From Hallerella sp963597395 (GTDB lineage Bacteria; Fibrobacterota; Fibrobacteria; Fibrobacterales; Fibrobacteraceae): a stretch of DNA of 64,000 bases. Shown here piece by piece: positions 54,682-62,639 of the stretch; position 1 is the stretch's first letter, and each line of letters starts with the position of its first letter. The notes below the pieces were generated by a model. It was not told the DNA's origin, did not search any database, and saw only the letters and a list, made by a program, of their open reading frames with translations. The position numbers and the translations under genes are program-made. The stretch spans positions 45,631-109,630 of the forward strand of contig CAVBPX010000001.1 in assembly GCA_963597395.1 (NCBI GenBank), read 5' to 3'.

Positions 54682-56556
54682 TCAGCGGACGACAATCCGA
54701 CGGGTCATGTCCAGGGCTCCGGCCCGAACGCGCACCACATACAGCCCGCTCGAAAGCGTCTTCAGCGAAAGCGTCCCGTTCACGTTCCGCTCGGAAAGAA
54801 CCGGGCGTCCGCCGATGTCAAACAGCTCGACCGTCGCGTTTTCCGCACCGCGGACGGCAAGCGTCTTTCCGACGACCTGCAAGTCCAGGTTTCCACGGGC
54901 AAAAGCCTTTGAAATGCCGGAGAAATCGTCCGGGCAGCCGGCGGCCTCGATCTTCGAAAGATAGATGCCCGAGCCGTTGCTGTTAAGCGTGATTTGCGTC
55001 GGAGCGGCCGAGGAATCGCGCACATGCTGCAAATCCACCGTTGCCGAAGTCATCGCCGTCCCCGAAGCGGAAACGCCGTATTGCAAACTGAACCACGGGG
55101 CGTTGACGCCGACGTTCACATAATTCACGCCGTCAATTCCCTGCATCGTCAAAATCAGATTTTCGCACTTGCTCATCACGCTCTTCGAAACGGCATCGTC
55201 CGGGAGCGTATAGATGGCATGCTGGTATCCGCAAGAGGATTCGCTCTGGTCGCATCCGGCAAGGGGAATCTTCATATATCCAGCCGTCGCCACATATTCC
55301 GGGGAACCCGACGTCACGTCGCTTGACCAGCTTCCGACGCTTTCGGAGCCCGCGACGGAATAATCCACAATCACATAGGTCGCCTTGCCGAACTTCGAAG
55401 AAGCGCTTTCCCATTCCACGGGGTCAACGCTTCCCACCTTTGTCACCGTCGAAGCGTCATGCGCCTTGAGGGACGCCACGAGGCTATCGTAGGCGGGCTT
55501 TTTGACAAAATTCGAATCATAAATCACGCCGTTGTATTTTCCCTGATCCTTGAGCCAGCTGTATTTGTCGCTTAGTCCCCAAATCACGAAGGCTTCCATG
55601 TTGTCGGATTCGAGGAAAACATCCATCAGCTGCCGGTAGAGATGTCCCTGTGCCGCATATTCGGCCGCGGAAATGGACGTTTTGGAAGAGCTGAACCCGA
55701 TGTCGAGTTCCGTAATTTGCAGCGTCAGCCCGAGACTTTTGAGCTTTGAGGCAAACGTGCGGACGTTCGCCGGAATCGACGTGTGCGTATTTTCGATATG
55801 CGTCTGCGTACCGATGCCCGTAATGTAGATGCCCGCCTTTTTAAAACGGCTGGCGACGGAATCGTACACGAATTGCGCCTTGCTGTTTTCGCCCATTCCC
55901 CATTCGAGCGCGTAGTCGTTGTAATAGAGCTTTGCATCCGGATCGGCTTCGTGTGCCCAGACAAACGACGAATCGATAAAGTCGCGACCGATGTATTGAT
56001 ACCAGACGGAGCCTTCCGACCTCCATCCGCGGGTGGAGTTGTCGTTTACGGCTTCGTTCACCACGTCCCATTCGCGAATTTGTCCCTTGAAATGCCCGAC
56101 GACATTGTAGATGTGATTTTTCAAAACCTTGAGAAGCGTATCGCGCGCGCTTCCGCCCGCGCTTTCCACGCTTGCACCGAGCTCCCCGACCCAGGCAGGG
56201 ACCTGGCTGTGCCAGGAAAGCGCGTGTCCGCGAACCTGCATGCCGTTTTCCGCCGCATAGCTCATCAGCTTTTCGGCCTTCGTGTAACTAAAGTTTCCGC
56301 GGGAAGGTTCCGTTGCGTCGAACTTCATCTCGTTCTCGGCGACGACCATGTTGAAATTGGCCTTGTGAAGCGCCTCGTAAGTCGAAGCGTCCTCCCCGAG
56401 CGCATTGTTGAACCAGTCCGAATTCAGAATGCAGCCGATAAAGCGTCCGCGATTTTCCGCAAGCTGGCGGAGCGTGCTGTCCGCATCCGCCGCAAAAAGG
56501 GTTCCGGACCCGCAAAGGGCAAGTCCAAAAACAAGAGCCTTGGAAAGAAATTTCAT
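54682..56556 (-). CDS. secreted GH10 endo-xylanase with CBM-like and C-terminal basic domain
   Basis: The start is ATG 56556 (after AGAGGAT), giving a signal peptide (cut near TLFA, residue 22). Residues about 25-370 are a GH10 barrel: acid/base Glu in WDVVNEAVND, nucleophile Glu in LQITELDIGF, and the substrate-binding GHALSWHSQVP. A beta-sandwich domain (about 385-545; SVDPVEWESASSKFGK) looks like a carbohydrate-binding module. The C-terminal about 70 residues (LQVVGKTLAVRGAENATVEL to DMTRRIVVR) are a basic sorting-type domain known from Fibrobacter xylanases. It should hydrolyse xylan outside the cell. The 624-residue protein is complete. Confidence 0.92.
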   Translation of the reverse strand: MKFLSKALVFGLALCGSGTLFAADADSTLRQLAENRGRFIGCILNSDWFNNALGEDASTYEALHKANFNMVVAENEMKFDATEPSRGNFSYTKAEKLMSYAAENGMQVRGHALSWHSQVPAWVGELGASVESAGGSARDTLLKVLKNHIYNVVGHFKGQIREWDVVNEAVNDNSTRGWRSEGSVWYQYIGRDFIDSSFVWAHEADPDAKLYYNDYALEWGMGENSKAQFVYDSVASRFKKAGIYITGIGTQTHIENTHTSIPANVRTFASKLKSLGLTLQITELDIGFSSSKTSISAAEYAAQGHLYRQLMDVFLESDNMEAFVIWGLSDKYSWLKDQGKYNGVIYDSNFVKKPAYDSLVASLKAHDASTVTKVGSVDPVEWESASSKFGKATYVIVDYSVAGSESVGSWSSDVTSGSPEYVATAGYMKIPLAGCDQSESSCGYQHAIYTLPDDAVSKSVMSKCENLILTMQGIDGVNYVNVGVNAPWFSLQYGVSASGTAMTSATVDLQHVRDSSAAPTQITLNSNGSGIYLSKIEAAGCPDDFSGISKAFARGNLDLQVVGKTLAVRGAENATVELFDIGGRPVLSERNVNGTLSLKTLSSGLYVVRVRAGALDMTRRIVVR

Positions 56557-56594
56557 TTTGTATCCTCTGGGATAAAAATTAAACCACACCGTCC

Positions 56595-56602
56595 TAAATC
56601 TA
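56595..56602 (-). promoter_or_regulatory. near-TAnnTTTG promoter element of the xylanase gene
   Basis: TAGATTTA on the minus strand lies about 38 bases before the xylanase ATG. A TTTG about 20 bases further upstream fits a -33 element. The gap 56557-56693 contains no gene. Confidence 0.45.
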
Positions 56603-56693
56603 TTTTATTTGTCCGGATTTTTCAAAGGTCCATGTGAAAATCCCGTTGCAAGCGGAACAACGGAACATTTTTTCCCACGCACAAATTAAAATG

Positions 56694-57428
56694 TCAGATT
56701 TTGTCGGCAGCCTTTTTCAAGGCCTCTTCGAGCGACATCCCCGCATAGTCCTGCGCCGCAAACAGCCGTCCGCTTTTTTTGTCGTCGAGAAGCGCTCCCA
56801 CGAGCGCGCCGGGAACAACCGTCGAAACGTCGTTCGGAGCCTTGGGTCCTCCGAGGTCCGTGCGAAGCCAGCCCGGGTCCATCAGATTCATCATCACGTC
56901 CGAGCCTTCGAGCTTGCACGCAAAGTCCTTCACAAACTTCGAAAGGGCGGCCTTGGCGCACGCGTAGGCGGCAAGCTCCGGCTCGTTTGCAATGCCGCTC
57001 GTCGTCAAAATCATTCGGCCAAAACCGTTCTGAATCATCTTCGGCAAAAAGTGATAGGCAATCTGAATCGGCGAAAAAAAGTTCACCGCCATCGCCTGGC
57101 GAAAATCCTCCATCGTATTTGTCGTATAATCCAAAAAATAGCGGCTCATCTGGCCCGCATTATTAAACACGATATCGATCCGCTGCCCGGTCGCGTCTAT
57201 TTCCGTGAGCATCGAACGGACGGATTCCGGATTTTCCATGTCGCATTCCACGGAAAGCGCCTGCCGCCCAAGCTCCCGCACAAATTGCGCGGTTTCTTCC
57301 GAATGCTTTCGGGAACGGCTTTGCAAAATCAGATTGACGCCGAGCGACGCCATATACCTTGCAATTTCCCTTCCCACGCCGCGGGAAGCTCCGGTCACCA
57401 GACACCAGCGATTTTTCACATTGAGCAT
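56694..57428 (-). CDS. short-chain dehydrogenase/reductase
   Basis: I start at ATG 57428 (MLNVKNRW) after GAGAGG, dropping 17 non-conserved residues. The 244-residue product has the SDR cofactor motif TGASRGVGREI (residues about 11-21), NNAG near residue 88, and the catalytic YACAK (YxxxK) near residue 152 preceded by a Ser in TTSGIAN. It reduces an unknown carbonyl with NAD(P)H in the cytoplasm. The context (xylanase and pectate lyase) hints at sugar metabolism but no specificity can be read. Divergent from the pectate lyase. Confidence 0.88.
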   Translation of the reverse strand: MLNVKNRWCLVTGASRGVGREIARYMASLGVNLILQSRSRKHSEETAQFVRELGRQALSVECDMENPESVRSMLTEIDATGQRIDIVFNNAGQMSRYFLDYTTNTMEDFRQAMAVNFFSPIQIAYHFLPKMIQNGFGRMILTTSGIANEPELAAYACAKAALSKFVKDFACKLEGSDVMMNLMDPGWLRTDLGGPKAPNDVSTVVPGALVGALLDDKKSGRLFAAQDYAGMSLEEALKKAADKI

Positions 57429-57581
57429 TTTGACCTCTCTTTTCGTCTCTTTCCGTAATGTATATAAATGAAGCGACAAAAGCTCCGTTCCGGTTGTCCA
57501 GGGACAACCGTTTTTCGAAAAATCCCTTTCGAAATTTCATCACAATGGATAATTTGAAGGAGGTTTCAGCCCGGAGTTTTT

Positions 57582-59414
57582 ATGAACCTCGCCAAATCCA
57601 TCCTCGCATTCGGCGCGCTGTGCGCCTTTTCGTACGCGCTTTCCTTTTCCGTCGAAGGTAAGGTCCAAAGCGGCGACGCGCCGGTTGACAGCGCAAAAAT
57701 CACGCGCCTTTCGACCGGAACCTTCACATTTTCCGCCGCGGACGGGAGCTTTTCCCTCATCGAAAAGGACGCGGAAGAGGACGCCACCGGAATTTTTTCC
57801 CGCGCGAAAAGTCCGAACTATTCCTTTCAAAACGGCATTTTGCACGTAAATGTCCCCGGCGAAGCGGGCCGCATACAAATTCACGCCTTTGACCTGAACG
57901 GAAAGATTCTTTTCCGCCAAACGGAAAACCTTTCGGCAGGAAGCCACGCCATCGACCTTTCGAGCCGCGTACAAAGTAATTCCCGTTACCTGTTGCAGGT
58001 GCAGGTCAACAGCCAAAAGAAGATGCTTCTCGCCAAATCGAACGCCGAAGTTTCCGAAGTTCCGGATTCCATCTCCGTCGAAAAAAGCGGATACGTTTCA
58101 AAGTGCATTCCGGTGAGCGACCCGCAAAAATTTCTCACGGTCGAACTGGATACGGTTCCCGTCGCGGTCATCCTCAAGCTGGGAGCCGGAAGTTCCAAAC
58201 AGAGCGTCGAGCAGGGTTCAAACATCGTGGATTTCAGCTATGCCTACAAAAATTGCGACACGGTCAAGGTCGAAGGGTTTCCAAAGGGCCTAAACGTTTC
58301 CGTAAACGGCGAAACAGGGACGGTGAGCATCTCGGGCACGGCAACGGACGCCGTCGGAACTTACAGTTTTAAGATTACAACCGTCGGCGGCTACAACGAA
58401 GCGGTCAAATCCGGACAAATCATCATCACCGAAAAAACGCAAAAGTCGCAAACAATCGTCGTGGACGGCTATGCAAGCGAAAACGGCGGCACAACGGGCG
58501 GCGCGGGCGGCGATACTGTAACCGTCTCCACCTACGCGGCATTCAAGTCGGCCGTCCAGTCCAAGGAAGCCAAGGTCGTACTAGTCAAGGGGACCATCCG
58601 CACCACGGACGGCGACGGCTACGGCCTTAAAATTGCAAGCAACAAGACCATCATGGGCGTCGATTCCAGCGCAACCATCTACGGCGGACTCGCCATCAGC
58701 GGCGTCTCGAACGTCATCGTGTATAATTTGAACATCCAGGGAACCTACCCGAACCCGGGCCCTTCCGACGGTATCGCCGTCAACGGCAAATCGACCAACG
58801 TCTTCCTTTCGCACCTGAACATTTGGGACGCCGAGGACGGAAACCTCGACATCACGGGCCAGGCAAGCTACGTCACCGTTTCTTACGTCAAGTTCTGGTA
58901 CACGCTCTCTTCCCACCCGCATCGGCTCAATTCCCTCATCGGAAGCGGCGCCTCGGACCATCCCGAAGATTTCGGATACCTGAAGGTGACCTATCACCAC
59001 TGCTGGTTCGGCACGCTCGTCAACGAAAGAATGCCCCGCGTCACCTACGGCAACGCCCACATCTACAACAACTACTACACCGCATCCGGCAACCTCTATT
59101 GCATCGGCGTAGGCTCCTACGGTTCCGCCCTCATCGAAAACAACTACTTCAAGGACGTCAAAAATCCGATTCACTTTATGTACAACGTCTATGCCTATAT
59201 TTTGCAGCGGAACAACAAGTTCGACAACACCACGGGCACGCAGGACGGCACCGCAAACGGCGTCATTTTGGGTGAGCGCTACATCACGACCGACCCGTAC
59301 ACGCTTTTAAAAGACCCCGTCAAGTTGAATTCCGTCCCCTACAAATACACGCTCGACAACGCCGCGGACGTCCCGTCCATCGTCCAAAAGCAGGTCGGGC
59401 CGCATAACTATTAA
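57582..59414 (+). CDS. secreted PL1 pectate lyase with N-terminal accessory domains
   Basis: The 610-residue product has a signal peptide (cut near SYALS, residue 20), a small beta domain (about 20-60, VEGKVQSGDAPVDSAKITRL), a sorting-like segment (about 85-165) with RIQIHAFDLNGKILFRQTEN and LSSGLY-type strands, a putative binding Ig-like domain (about 200-285, KNCDTVKVEGFPKGLNVSV), and a catalytic PL1 parallel beta-helix (about 295-600). Catalytic features are VYNLNIQGTYPNPGPSDGIA, WYTLSSHPHRLNSLIG and NERMPRVTYGNAHIYNNYY (Arg base, as in pectate lyases). It cleaves polygalacturonate by beta-elimination, with calcium. A terminator follows at 59444. Confidence 0.9.
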   Translation: MNLAKSILAFGALCAFSYALSFSVEGKVQSGDAPVDSAKITRLSTGTFTFSAADGSFSLIEKDAEEDATGIFSRAKSPNYSFQNGILHVNVPGEAGRIQIHAFDLNGKILFRQTENLSAGSHAIDLSSRVQSNSRYLLQVQVNSQKKMLLAKSNAEVSEVPDSISVEKSGYVSKCIPVSDPQKFLTVELDTVPVAVILKLGAGSSKQSVEQGSNIVDFSYAYKNCDTVKVEGFPKGLNVSVNGETGTVSISGTATDAVGTYSFKITTVGGYNEAVKSGQIIITEKTQKSQTIVVDGYASENGGTTGGAGGDTVTVSTYAAFKSAVQSKEAKVVLVKGTIRTTDGDGYGLKIASNKTIMGVDSSATIYGGLAISGVSNVIVYNLNIQGTYPNPGPSDGIAVNGKSTNVFLSHLNIWDAEDGNLDITGQASYVTVSYVKFWYTLSSHPHRLNSLIGSGASDHPEDFGYLKVTYHHCWFGTLVNERMPRVTYGNAHIYNNYYTASGNLYCIGVGSYGSALIENNYFKDVKNPIHFMYNVYAYILQRNNKFDNTTGTQDGTANGVILGERYITTDPYTLLKDPVKLNSVPYKYTLDNAADVPSIVQKQVGPHNY

Positions 59415-59443
59415 CCCCGAAAATCAGACAACCGCCAAGCCAG

Positions 59444-59475
59444 CCGCCGGATTCCAAGGAACCCGGCGGCTTTTC
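59444..59475 (+). terminator. intrinsic terminator of the pectate lyase gene
   Basis: GCCGCCGG, a 12-base loop with its own TTCC/GGAA pairing, and CCGGCGGC form a strong stem followed by CTTTTC, 30 bases after the stop. Confidence 0.85.
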
Positions 59476-59500
59476 ATTTTCCAAATCGTTAAATACCCCC

Positions 59501-59561
59501 TGCTTACAAAAAAGCGTAAGAAAAAAAAACTACCATTATATGAAATAAGTTCTATCTTTAA
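59501..59561 (+). repeat. upstream block duplicated at 61263-61318
   Basis: This AT-rich block (TTACAAAAAAGCGTAAG, a run of A, CATT, TAT, AAATAA, GTT in order) matches 61263-61318 over about 55 bases with only scattered changes. TATCTTTA at 59554-59561 is a near TAnnTTTG promoter element. Both copies precede a gene for a small secreted protein. Confidence 0.75.
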
Positions 59562-59588
59562 GGAGTGGGCAATTTTCAAGGAAAACAA

Positions 59589-60185
59589 ATGCAAAGAGAA
59601 AAATACAGACCGGCGACAAAATTCGCCTCGTTTTTCTATGGGCAAAAGTTCACGGCAAAGTGTCTTTTGGCGCTTTCGCTTTTCGTTTCGGCACCGCTTT
59701 TTGCAAACGAAATGTGCACCCAGCTCTGCGTTCCATGCCTGGAAAGGGCAAACGACTCGATGTGCATACAGATCAACGCAACGTGCAATTGTCAGGCGCT
59801 CATCGACAGCATCCAGGCGGCCGAAACGGCCCGGACCGAAAAAGTCAAGGCATTAAAAGAAACACTCAAAACAAACCTCTCGGAAAACTGCCAAAAGGAA
59901 TTTTGCTCGTTCAAAATCAAAATAAAGAACGATGAGCTCAAATATTTTCACAAGGCGAAGGCTCCCGAAACAATCGAAAAGCTCGCCGCCGCGGCCCAGC
60001 AGGCGAAGGGCGCCTGTGGCGCGGACGGAAAGTGGGCGGACGGCTCCTGGCACCACTTGCACTTTTTCTATGCCGAACGTCAGTCGGACGGCTCAAACCT
60101 CTACATTCGCACAAACCTCAAAAACGTGGCACTTCCCATCTACAGCGAAAATGTCGAAGCAATGCCCGAATTCCCCAAGGAGTAA
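59589..60185 (+). CDS. small Cys-rich secreted protein
   Basis: The 198-residue product has a signal-like hydrophobic stretch (TAKCLLALSLFVSAPLFA) after an unusually long basic N-terminus (about 20 residues) and a mature part with clustered cysteines (MCTQLCVPCLERANDSMCIQ, then NATCNCQ). The middle is a Lys/Ala/Glu coiled coil. The end (HHLHFFYAERQSDGSNLYIR) is copied in degenerate form at 60784-60842. Starts at ATG 59589 after AAGGA. It sits first in a two-gene unit with a lipoprotein. Family not recognised. Confidence 0.75.
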   Translation: MQREKYRPATKFASFFYGQKFTAKCLLALSLFVSAPLFANEMCTQLCVPCLERANDSMCIQINATCNCQALIDSIQAAETARTEKVKALKETLKTNLSENCQKEFCSFKIKIKNDELKYFHKAKAPETIEKLAAAAQQAKGACGADGKWADGSWHHLHFFYAERQSDGSNLYIRTNLKNVALPIYSENVEAMPEFPKE

Positions 60186-60189
60186 ACCC

Positions 60190-60630
60190 ATGAAAAAACT
60201 TCAACTGTTCATCCTTTTGGCATGCGCCCTGTTCTTATCATCCTGCGCCATGTCCCGAATTGACAACAACACCCGGGACATCACCTACCACAACCGCACG
60301 AACATTGTGAACTACGGCGCGGAACATGCGAAAATCATCGGCCCTGTTTTTTTGGAAACCAAAGCAAAATGTTCCGACATCGACTTTTTAATAAACGCTA
60401 ACAGCAAGGACCCGCGCATTGACGACATCATCAATGTCAAAACGGAAGAATACCAAAGTGCGGCAACACGCTTGTACTCCTGCAAATACTCCGGGCTCGC
60501 CGTCAGCTATGAATCTCTTTCCGTCGAAGAAGCCGCCGAATGGCACGCCGTAGGAGACTCGGCCGTCTTCCTTAAAAACGAAGGCAAGGAGTCATTCGGG
60601 GCATACTGGCGACAGTTGCCGCCACAGTAA
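60190..60630 (+). CDS. small lipoprotein of unknown function
   Basis: The 146-residue product has a lipobox LFLSSC with lipid on Cys 19 and a short mature domain (DITYHNRTNIVNYGAEHAKI, SCKYSGLAVSYESLSVEEAA). AAGGAG precedes the ATG at good spacing. The gene follows the Cys-rich secreted protein by four bases and is probably its partner. Confidence 0.78.
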   Translation: MKKLQLFILLACALFLSSCAMSRIDNNTRDITYHNRTNIVNYGAEHAKIIGPVFLETKAKCSDIDFLINANSKDPRIDDIINVKTEEYQSAATRLYSCKYSGLAVSYESLSVEEAAEWHAVGDSAVFLKNEGKESFGAYWRQLPPQ

Positions 60631-60673
60631 TGACTGTCCTGTTTATCTCAAATTAGAATGCCATCGGTTGAAA

Positions 60674-60689
60674 TTTCGTTATAACGAAA
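60674..60689. promoter_or_regulatory. perfect 16-bp palindrome
   Basis: TTTCGTTATAACGAAA is a perfect inverted repeat without a loop, 43 bases after the lipoprotein stop. It is more like a dimeric regulator site than a terminator, but it lies downstream of a gene rather than near an obvious promoter. Its role is unknown. Confidence 0.35.
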
Positions 60690-60707
60690 ACTTTTGCCAT
60701 TTTACAC

Positions 60708-60736
60708 AAAACTTTTCGACATATCGAAAAGTTTTT
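60708..60736 (+). terminator. intrinsic terminator after the lipoprotein gene
   Basis: AAAACTTTTCGA, a CATA loop and TCGAAAAGTTTT form a 12-bp stem followed by T residues; T/A runs on both sides allow bidirectional use with the minus-strand gene at 60839. Confidence 0.75.
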
Positions 60737-60783
60737 CTTTTGGAAATTCCGGGAAACGCTTTGCGCCAAGATTCTGCAAACCA

Positions 60784-60842
60784 AAGGTGCCCGCGGTGCA
60801 GACGGTTCGAACCTCTACATTCGCACAAACCTCACAGATTAG
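60784..60842 (+). pseudogene. degenerate partial copy of the 59589 gene 3' end
   Basis: Bases 60801-60834 match 60087-60120 at 32 of 34 positions. In frame the copy reads KGARGADGSNLYIRTNLTD then a stop (60840-60842), like the parent (KGACGADG ... DGSNLYIRTNLK) with the residues between missing. It has no start and is a relic of duplication. Confidence 0.7.
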
Positions 60843-61060
60843 CGAGCTGATTCCGCATGGAGCAACATCTCGACAAGGACCTTGTAGTCCAGATACTGGA
60901 TTCCGTATTTGCCTTCGCAAATCTTGTCGGCCAATTCGCGCTCATAGTAAATACTCATTGCCTTGTCCAGTCCAATTTTCTTCACTTCGGCAAGGCGTGT
61001 GATGATTTTTTCTTCGAGCTGTTCCCGGTAAGCTTTTTCAAGAACCTTATCGTCCATCAT
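60839..61060 (-). CDS. small protein, possible DUF3791-like
   Basis: The 73-residue product starts at ATG 61060, two bases after the stop of an upstream frame (61063-61065), so it looks translationally coupled. The sequence is compact and acidic/basic mixed: KIITRLAEVKKIGLDKAMSI, then ERELADKICEGKYGIQYLDY and KVLVEMLLH. It resembles small proteins that accompany toxin-like ORFs in gut bacteria, but I cannot name the family with certainty. Its upstream partner frame is only a remnant. Confidence 0.6.
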   Translation of the reverse strand: MMDDKVLEKAYREQLEEKIITRLAEVKKIGLDKAMSIYYERELADKICEGKYGIQYLDYKVLVEMLLHAESAR

Positions 61061-61062
61061 AA

Positions 61063-61257
61063 TCAAAGGCCTTCTGCAATTTTCTCCCCTCGCGGCTTCA
61101 GGTATTCTTCAATATCGCTGATCAGATAATTTTTCCCCAGCGTGTGCAGCACGTCGAAGTGGAGAAGGAACGCGTTAACGACCGGAACACATTGCTCGGG
61201 AGAGTTTTCCACGCAAAGACGAGCTCGTTGATCAAAAAAATGGAAAAGGACCTCGAT
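61063..61257 (-). pseudogene. 3' remnant of a gene paired with the 60839 gene
   Basis: On the minus strand the frame is open for 64 codons from a TAG near 61258 to TGA 61063-61065 and ends with AFLLHFDVLHTLGKNYLISD then EEYLKPRGEKIAEGL. It has no ATG; GTG at 61212 could start a 49-residue peptide but has no good ribosome site. It looks like the C-terminal part of a larger protein. The remaining bases of 61061-61370 hold the repeated block and the next gene's upstream region. Confidence 0.5.
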
Positions 61258-61262
61258 ATTCC

Positions 61263-61318
61263 TTGCCTACAAAAAACGTAAGCAAAAAAAACACTCATTG
61301 TATCAAATAAAGTTTAGT
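61263..61318 (+). repeat. second copy of the upstream block from 59501
   Basis: Matches 59501-59555 with scattered substitutions (CTACAAAAAACGTAAGC, A-run, CATT, TAT, AAATAA, GTT). It begins where the upstream minus-strand remnant ends and precedes the gene at 61371 by about 50 bases. Confidence 0.75.
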
Positions 61319-61370
61319 TTTATTAGAGGTGATTTAGCGCATAATTTTTTCTATAAAGGAATGAAAAAAA

Positions 61371-61703
61371 ATGAAAGAAAAGTTCTCTTTTGCCATTGTT
61401 CTCTTTGGTTTGGCAACGCTTTCCTATGCGGGACTGTTTGACTGCACAAGCAAGCGCTTTAGCCGGGAGCTGGAATTCAAATTAATGTCGGAATGCGTCA
61501 GCAGCAACCAATATATGGGCCAAGAACGATATCAAAAAAAAGTAACCTTCTGCTCCTGCTATGTCGGAAGCCTGGCATGCGAATATGACGGAGACGACGA
61601 AAAGCTGTTTAAAGCGGCAGAATCCAATGATCTTTCCTACAGCGTAAAGAAACTCAATAAATGTGTAGAGAAAGCCGAAAAGAAAATTGAAGAACAGGAC
61701 TAG
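61371..61703 (+). CDS. small Cys-rich secreted protein
   Basis: The 110-residue product has a signal peptide (FAIVLFGLATLSYA, cut near residue 20) and a mature part with paired cysteines (LFDCTSKRFSRE, FCSCYVGSLACEYDGDDE) and a helical Lys-rich tail. It resembles the 59589 product only in size, signal and Cys content, but the two share duplicated upstream DNA. AAGGA precedes the ATG. Confidence 0.7.
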   Translation: MKEKFSFAIVLFGLATLSYAGLFDCTSKRFSRELEFKLMSECVSSNQYMGQERYQKKVTFCSCYVGSLACEYDGDDEKLFKAAESNDLSYSVKKLNKCVEKAEKKIEEQD

Positions 61704-61733
61704 CCAAAGCTTTCCAGGATTCATCAAGCCAAT

Positions 61734-62198
61734 ATGCCTCAAAAAAGCAAAACAGATTTAGCCCAAGAAGGAAAAGACATCGTCAAAAAAATAGACAACC
61801 TGATTGAATCCTGCAAAAAAGAAATCTGGCAACGGGAGCTAAACCATTCCGAAAGAGAACAAAGCATTAATAAATCCCTAGACTTTAAAACTTTGAAAGG
61901 AAAAAGTGGAAGATTCGGTTTTAAAACCTGCATCAAAAACTGCCTAAAGCTTTCTTATTACGAGGCCTACAAAAAATACTACACCCGCGCCAAAAATGGA
62001 AAAGCATCAAAAGGCGACATCGAAAAACTTGAATATCTATATGAGAAAATGCAAGAAATTTACGGCAATACAGACACATTGTTTCACGTCCCACTGCTTC
62101 CATCCAATACGACAATTCTCCCTCAAAGTCTCCGAGATCTATTGCGAAACGCATCCAAAGAATTTGACAACCACCTAGAAAAGGAGCAAAACAAATAA
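61734..62198 (+). CDS. hypothetical cytoplasmic protein
   Basis: The 154-residue product is Lys/Glu-rich and helical (QEGKDIVKKIDNLIESCKKE; KNCLKLSYYEAYKKYYTRAK). No signal or membrane segment is seen. AAGCCAATATG gives a poor ribosome site. It is followed by a membrane-protein frame whose start overlaps this stop region (62195-62198). Confidence 0.65.
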   Translation: MPQKSKTDLAQEGKDIVKKIDNLIESCKKEIWQRELNHSEREQSINKSLDFKTLKGKSGRFGFKTCIKNCLKLSYYEAYKKYYTRAKNGKASKGDIEKLEYLYEKMQEIYGNTDTLFHVPLLPSNTTILPQSLRDLLRNASKEFDNHLEKEQNK

Positions 62199-62635
62199 AC
62201 ATCTATATTGAACGTCTCATTTCTATTTTCTGGAAATGGTTCAACGCCTTTCTACCCGGACTTCTCTTTGCCTATCTAATGGAGCTTTGGTTAAAAGAAG
62301 AAATTGCAACTGGCCAAATTTTTTACGACGCAATAATCTTTTTCGTCATCGGCAAAGTTCTAATCGTTCTGGGGAAAATTATCATTGATCCGCTGAGCTT
62401 TCTACTTGGAGCCGAAAAAAGCGATTCTGATACACTGAAAGAGCGCGTATACCATTTGAAATATATATTCAGATCCGCAACCGGCGTTTTTGGCGCGCTC
62501 ACTCTATGCTGAATTGGAATCAACATTTTCGATCTGTTCAATCTAAACAACGAATCTTGGCCTTATCTGGTGCTCGCCATTTTGGGATTGCTGATTTCCA
62601 TTATCGTCTTTATTGCCAAAGTCCCCAAGCGCTAA
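62195..62635 (+). pseudogene. small membrane-protein gene with lost start and an in-frame TGA
   Basis: A continuous 146-codon frame starts at ATA 62195 (an AAGGAG lies eight bases before, ideal for a start) and continues to TAA 62633-62635. The product would be NIYIERLISIFWKWFNAFLP, then several membrane segments (LLFAYLMELWL; IIFFVIGKVLIVLGKIIID; WPYLVLAILGLLISIIVFIA). One TGA (62510-62512) interrupts it. In the ATA, one G-to-A change would restore an ATGA overlap with the stop of the upstream gene (now TAA), and the TGA could derive from TGG. The reading frame is otherwise clean on both sides of the TGA, so decay is recent. Readthrough is not excluded. Confidence 0.75.
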
Positions 62636-62639
62636 GCCA

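Noticed and set aside
60668..61002. Short plus-strand frames across the 60.7-61.0 kb intergenic region
   Set aside because: They cross the terminator hairpin and the degenerate copy, and lie antisense to the better-supported 60839 gene.
59501..61318. CRISPR array suggested by repeated AT-rich blocks
   Set aside because: There are only two copies, 1.7 kb apart, with genes between them and no regular spacers or cas genes.
62510..62512. TGA as a selenocysteine codon in the membrane-protein frame
   Set aside because: The residue lies in an ordinary hydrophobic protein with a second defect (ATA start); no SECIS-like element was evident and no Sec machinery is in the window. Loss of function is simpler.
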